From NCBI GenBank assembly GCA_024680445.1, contig JAILCJ010000086.1:1-15025 (forward strand): 15,025 nt of DNA. Direction: 5' to 3'. The position numbers were made by a program, and so were the translations under genes. Origin of the DNA: Campylobacter sp. (GTDB lineage: Bacteria; Campylobacterota; Campylobacteria; Campylobacterales; Campylobacteraceae). Of the stretch, positions 14,037 through 15,025 are shown piece by piece. How positions within the stretch are numbered: position 1 is the stretch's first letter; each line of letters opens with the position of its first letter. The notes beneath the pieces are model-generated. The model saw only the letters and a list, made by a program, of their open reading frames with translations. It ran no database searches and had not been told where the DNA came from.

Positions 14037-14804
14037 GTGGAATTTGATTTTGCTATTTGGGTTTATGTGCTTTTGTTTGGAGTTGCTTTTTTGGCTGGAT
14101 TTGTCGATTCTATCGCTGGTGGTGGCGGACTTATAGCACTTCCAACTTTGATGGCAGTTGGCATGCCACCTCATATCGCCCTTGCAACAAATAAACTTCA
14201 AGGTGCTTTTGGAACCTTTGGCGCGACTTTGAATTTTTGGAAAAAAGGCATGATAAATTTTCGTGAAATTTTTATAGGTATCATTTTTACTTTTATCGGT
14301 GCTTGCATAGGAACCGCCCTTATCTTGATACTTGATGCAAAAATTCTAAAAATCATCATACCATTTTTGCTTATTGCGATTTTTATTTATACCCTTTTTT
14401 CGCCAAACATAGGCGAGAGCGACAAAAAAGCTAGGATGGGTCAAACGAAATTTTATGTGATTTTTGGCTTATTGTTAGGCTTTTATGACGGATTTTTTGG
14501 GCCCGGAGCCGGTGCTTTTTGGACTTTTAGCATAGTTGCGCTTATAGGTTTAAATATGAAAAAAGCGGTTGCAAACACAAAGGCTTTGAACTTTGCTAGC
14601 AATATCGTAAGCCTTGGCGTTTTTATAATCGGTGGCAACATCGCTTATACTATCGGTATAATCATGGGTATAGGTCAAGTCATTGGCGGTTACATGGGGT
14701 CAAATTTGGTAGTTAAAAAAGAAGTTAAATTCATAAGAATTATGTTTTTATGCGTTGTTGGAGCCACCATATTAAAACTTATTTTTGATTTTTTTAAAGG
14801 CTAG
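14037..14804 (+). CDS. TSUP (TauE/SafE/YfcA) family membrane permease
   Basis: A 255-aa multi-helix permease of the TSUP family, whose members move sulfite, sulfonates or other organic anions. The two repeated family motifs are clear: GFVDSIAGGGGLIALPTLMAVGMPP...ATNKLQG in the first half and GFYDGFFGPGAGAFW...NTKALNFASN in the second. This is the usual inverted two-half arrangement with about eight helices. The pattern is closest to YfcA-like members; the substrate cannot be inferred from the sequence. The start is GTG at 14037 with AAGGA six bases upstream; the next ATG is well inside the first helix. It is transcribed alone and flanked by palindrome-rich noncoding DNA. Confidence 0.93.
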   Translation: MEFDFAIWVYVLLFGVAFLAGFVDSIAGGGGLIALPTLMAVGMPPHIALATNKLQGAFGTFGATLNFWKKGMINFREIFIGIIFTFIGACIGTALILILDAKILKIIIPFLLIAIFIYTLFSPNIGESDKKARMGQTKFYVIFGLLLGFYDGFFGPGAGAFWTFSIVALIGLNMKKAVANTKALNFASNIVSLGVFIIGGNIAYTIGIIMGIGQVIGGYMGSNLVVKKEVKFIRIMFLCVVGATILKLIFDFFKG

Positions 14805-14808
14805 GATT

Positions 14809-14886
14809 TTCAAATTTGATGAGTAAAAATATCAAATTTGATGAGTAAAATTATCAAATTTGATGAGTAAAATTATCAAATTTGAT
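14809..14886. repeat. 22-bp tandem repeat built on ATCAAATTTGAT
   Basis: Four copies start at 14809, 14831, 14853 and 14875, exactly 22 bp apart. Each is the 12-bp palindrome followed by a spacer; the spacer is GAGTAAAATT in the middle two copies, GAGTAAAAAT in the first, and diverges in the fourth. The first copy begins TTC instead of ATC. The array starts five bases after the TSUP stop codon. Confidence 0.95.
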
Positions 14887-14919
14887 GAAATTTTAAAAGC
14901 AAAATTATAAAGCGATAAA

Positions 14920-15024
14920 ATCAAATTTGATAAACTCTGCTTTTTATATCAAATTTGATAAATAATCAGTAAAATTTTTGGGTAAAAATTTATCAAATTT
15001 GATAAAATTGCTATCAAATTTCAT
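14920..15024. repeat. Further ATCAAATTTGAT copies at the right edge
   Basis: Exact copies are at 14920-14931, 14948-14959 and 14992-15003, with a one-mismatch copy (ATCAAATTTCAT) at 15013-15024. The 14948 and 14992 copies are 44 bp apart, twice the tandem period. The cluster reaches the window edge and probably continues. Confidence 0.85.
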
Positions 15025-15025
15025 G

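Noticed and set aside
14809..14886. CRISPR array
   Set aside because: The units are short (22 bp), the spacers are near-identical, and no cas genes are present; it is a tandem repeat.
14809..15025. Plasmid-type iteron origin
   Set aside because: No rep gene, DnaA boxes or partition genes are visible, and the same motif is scattered through chromosomal gaps; the iteron resemblance is only in spacing.

Overview
The window looks like a chromosomal stretch from a Campylobacter species (Campylobacterota), probably not C. jejuni itself. The evidence is strong AT richness, sigma-70 promoters that carry a TG-extended TATAAT box without a clear -35, and proteins that read like Campylobacter/Helicobacter orthologues. 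The rsmH - PpiD-like - ftsA - ftsZ neighbourhood also matches C. jejuni as I remember it. The genus is an inference from the sequence; I did not run a search.

Layout: (1) 1-173 is a noncoding end with ATCAAATTTGAT palindromes and a Fur-box-like palindrome. (2) 174-4600 on the minus strand holds, in transcription order, a D-amino-acid transaminase gene, ribB with a decayed GTP cyclohydrolase II tail, then feoA and feoB. FeoB has an intact permease but an altered G domain. (3) 4699-5205 (+) is an unknown two-helix membrane protein, driven by a promoter back to back with that of the transaminase. (4) 5184-8313 (-) is a tightly overlapped operon: rsmH, an ftsL-like gene and a FUSC-family membrane protein. 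The rsmH frame has no ATG, GTG or TTG upstream of its SAM motif. (5) 8411-13121 (+) holds an aldolase-fold protein with its metal site lost (own promoter and terminator), then a PpiD/SurA-like chaperone, ftsA (TTG start) and ftsZ, closed by a strong terminator. (6) 13122-14036 is accessory-looking and mostly noncoding, with a small EexN-like gene whose hydrophobic leader is out of frame with its body. (7) 14037-14804 (+) is a TSUP/TauE-family permease. (8) 14805-15025 is a dense array of the same palindrome.

The core functions are cell division (RsmH, FtsL, FtsA, FtsZ), envelope protein folding, ferrous iron uptake and riboflavin synthesis. The least explained feature is the 12-bp palindrome ATCAAATTTGAT. 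I count ten exact copies plus several one- or two-mismatch copies, all exact ones in intergenic DNA, often spaced exactly 22 bp or 44 bp apart. It may be a repeat family or a multi-site protein-binding array.
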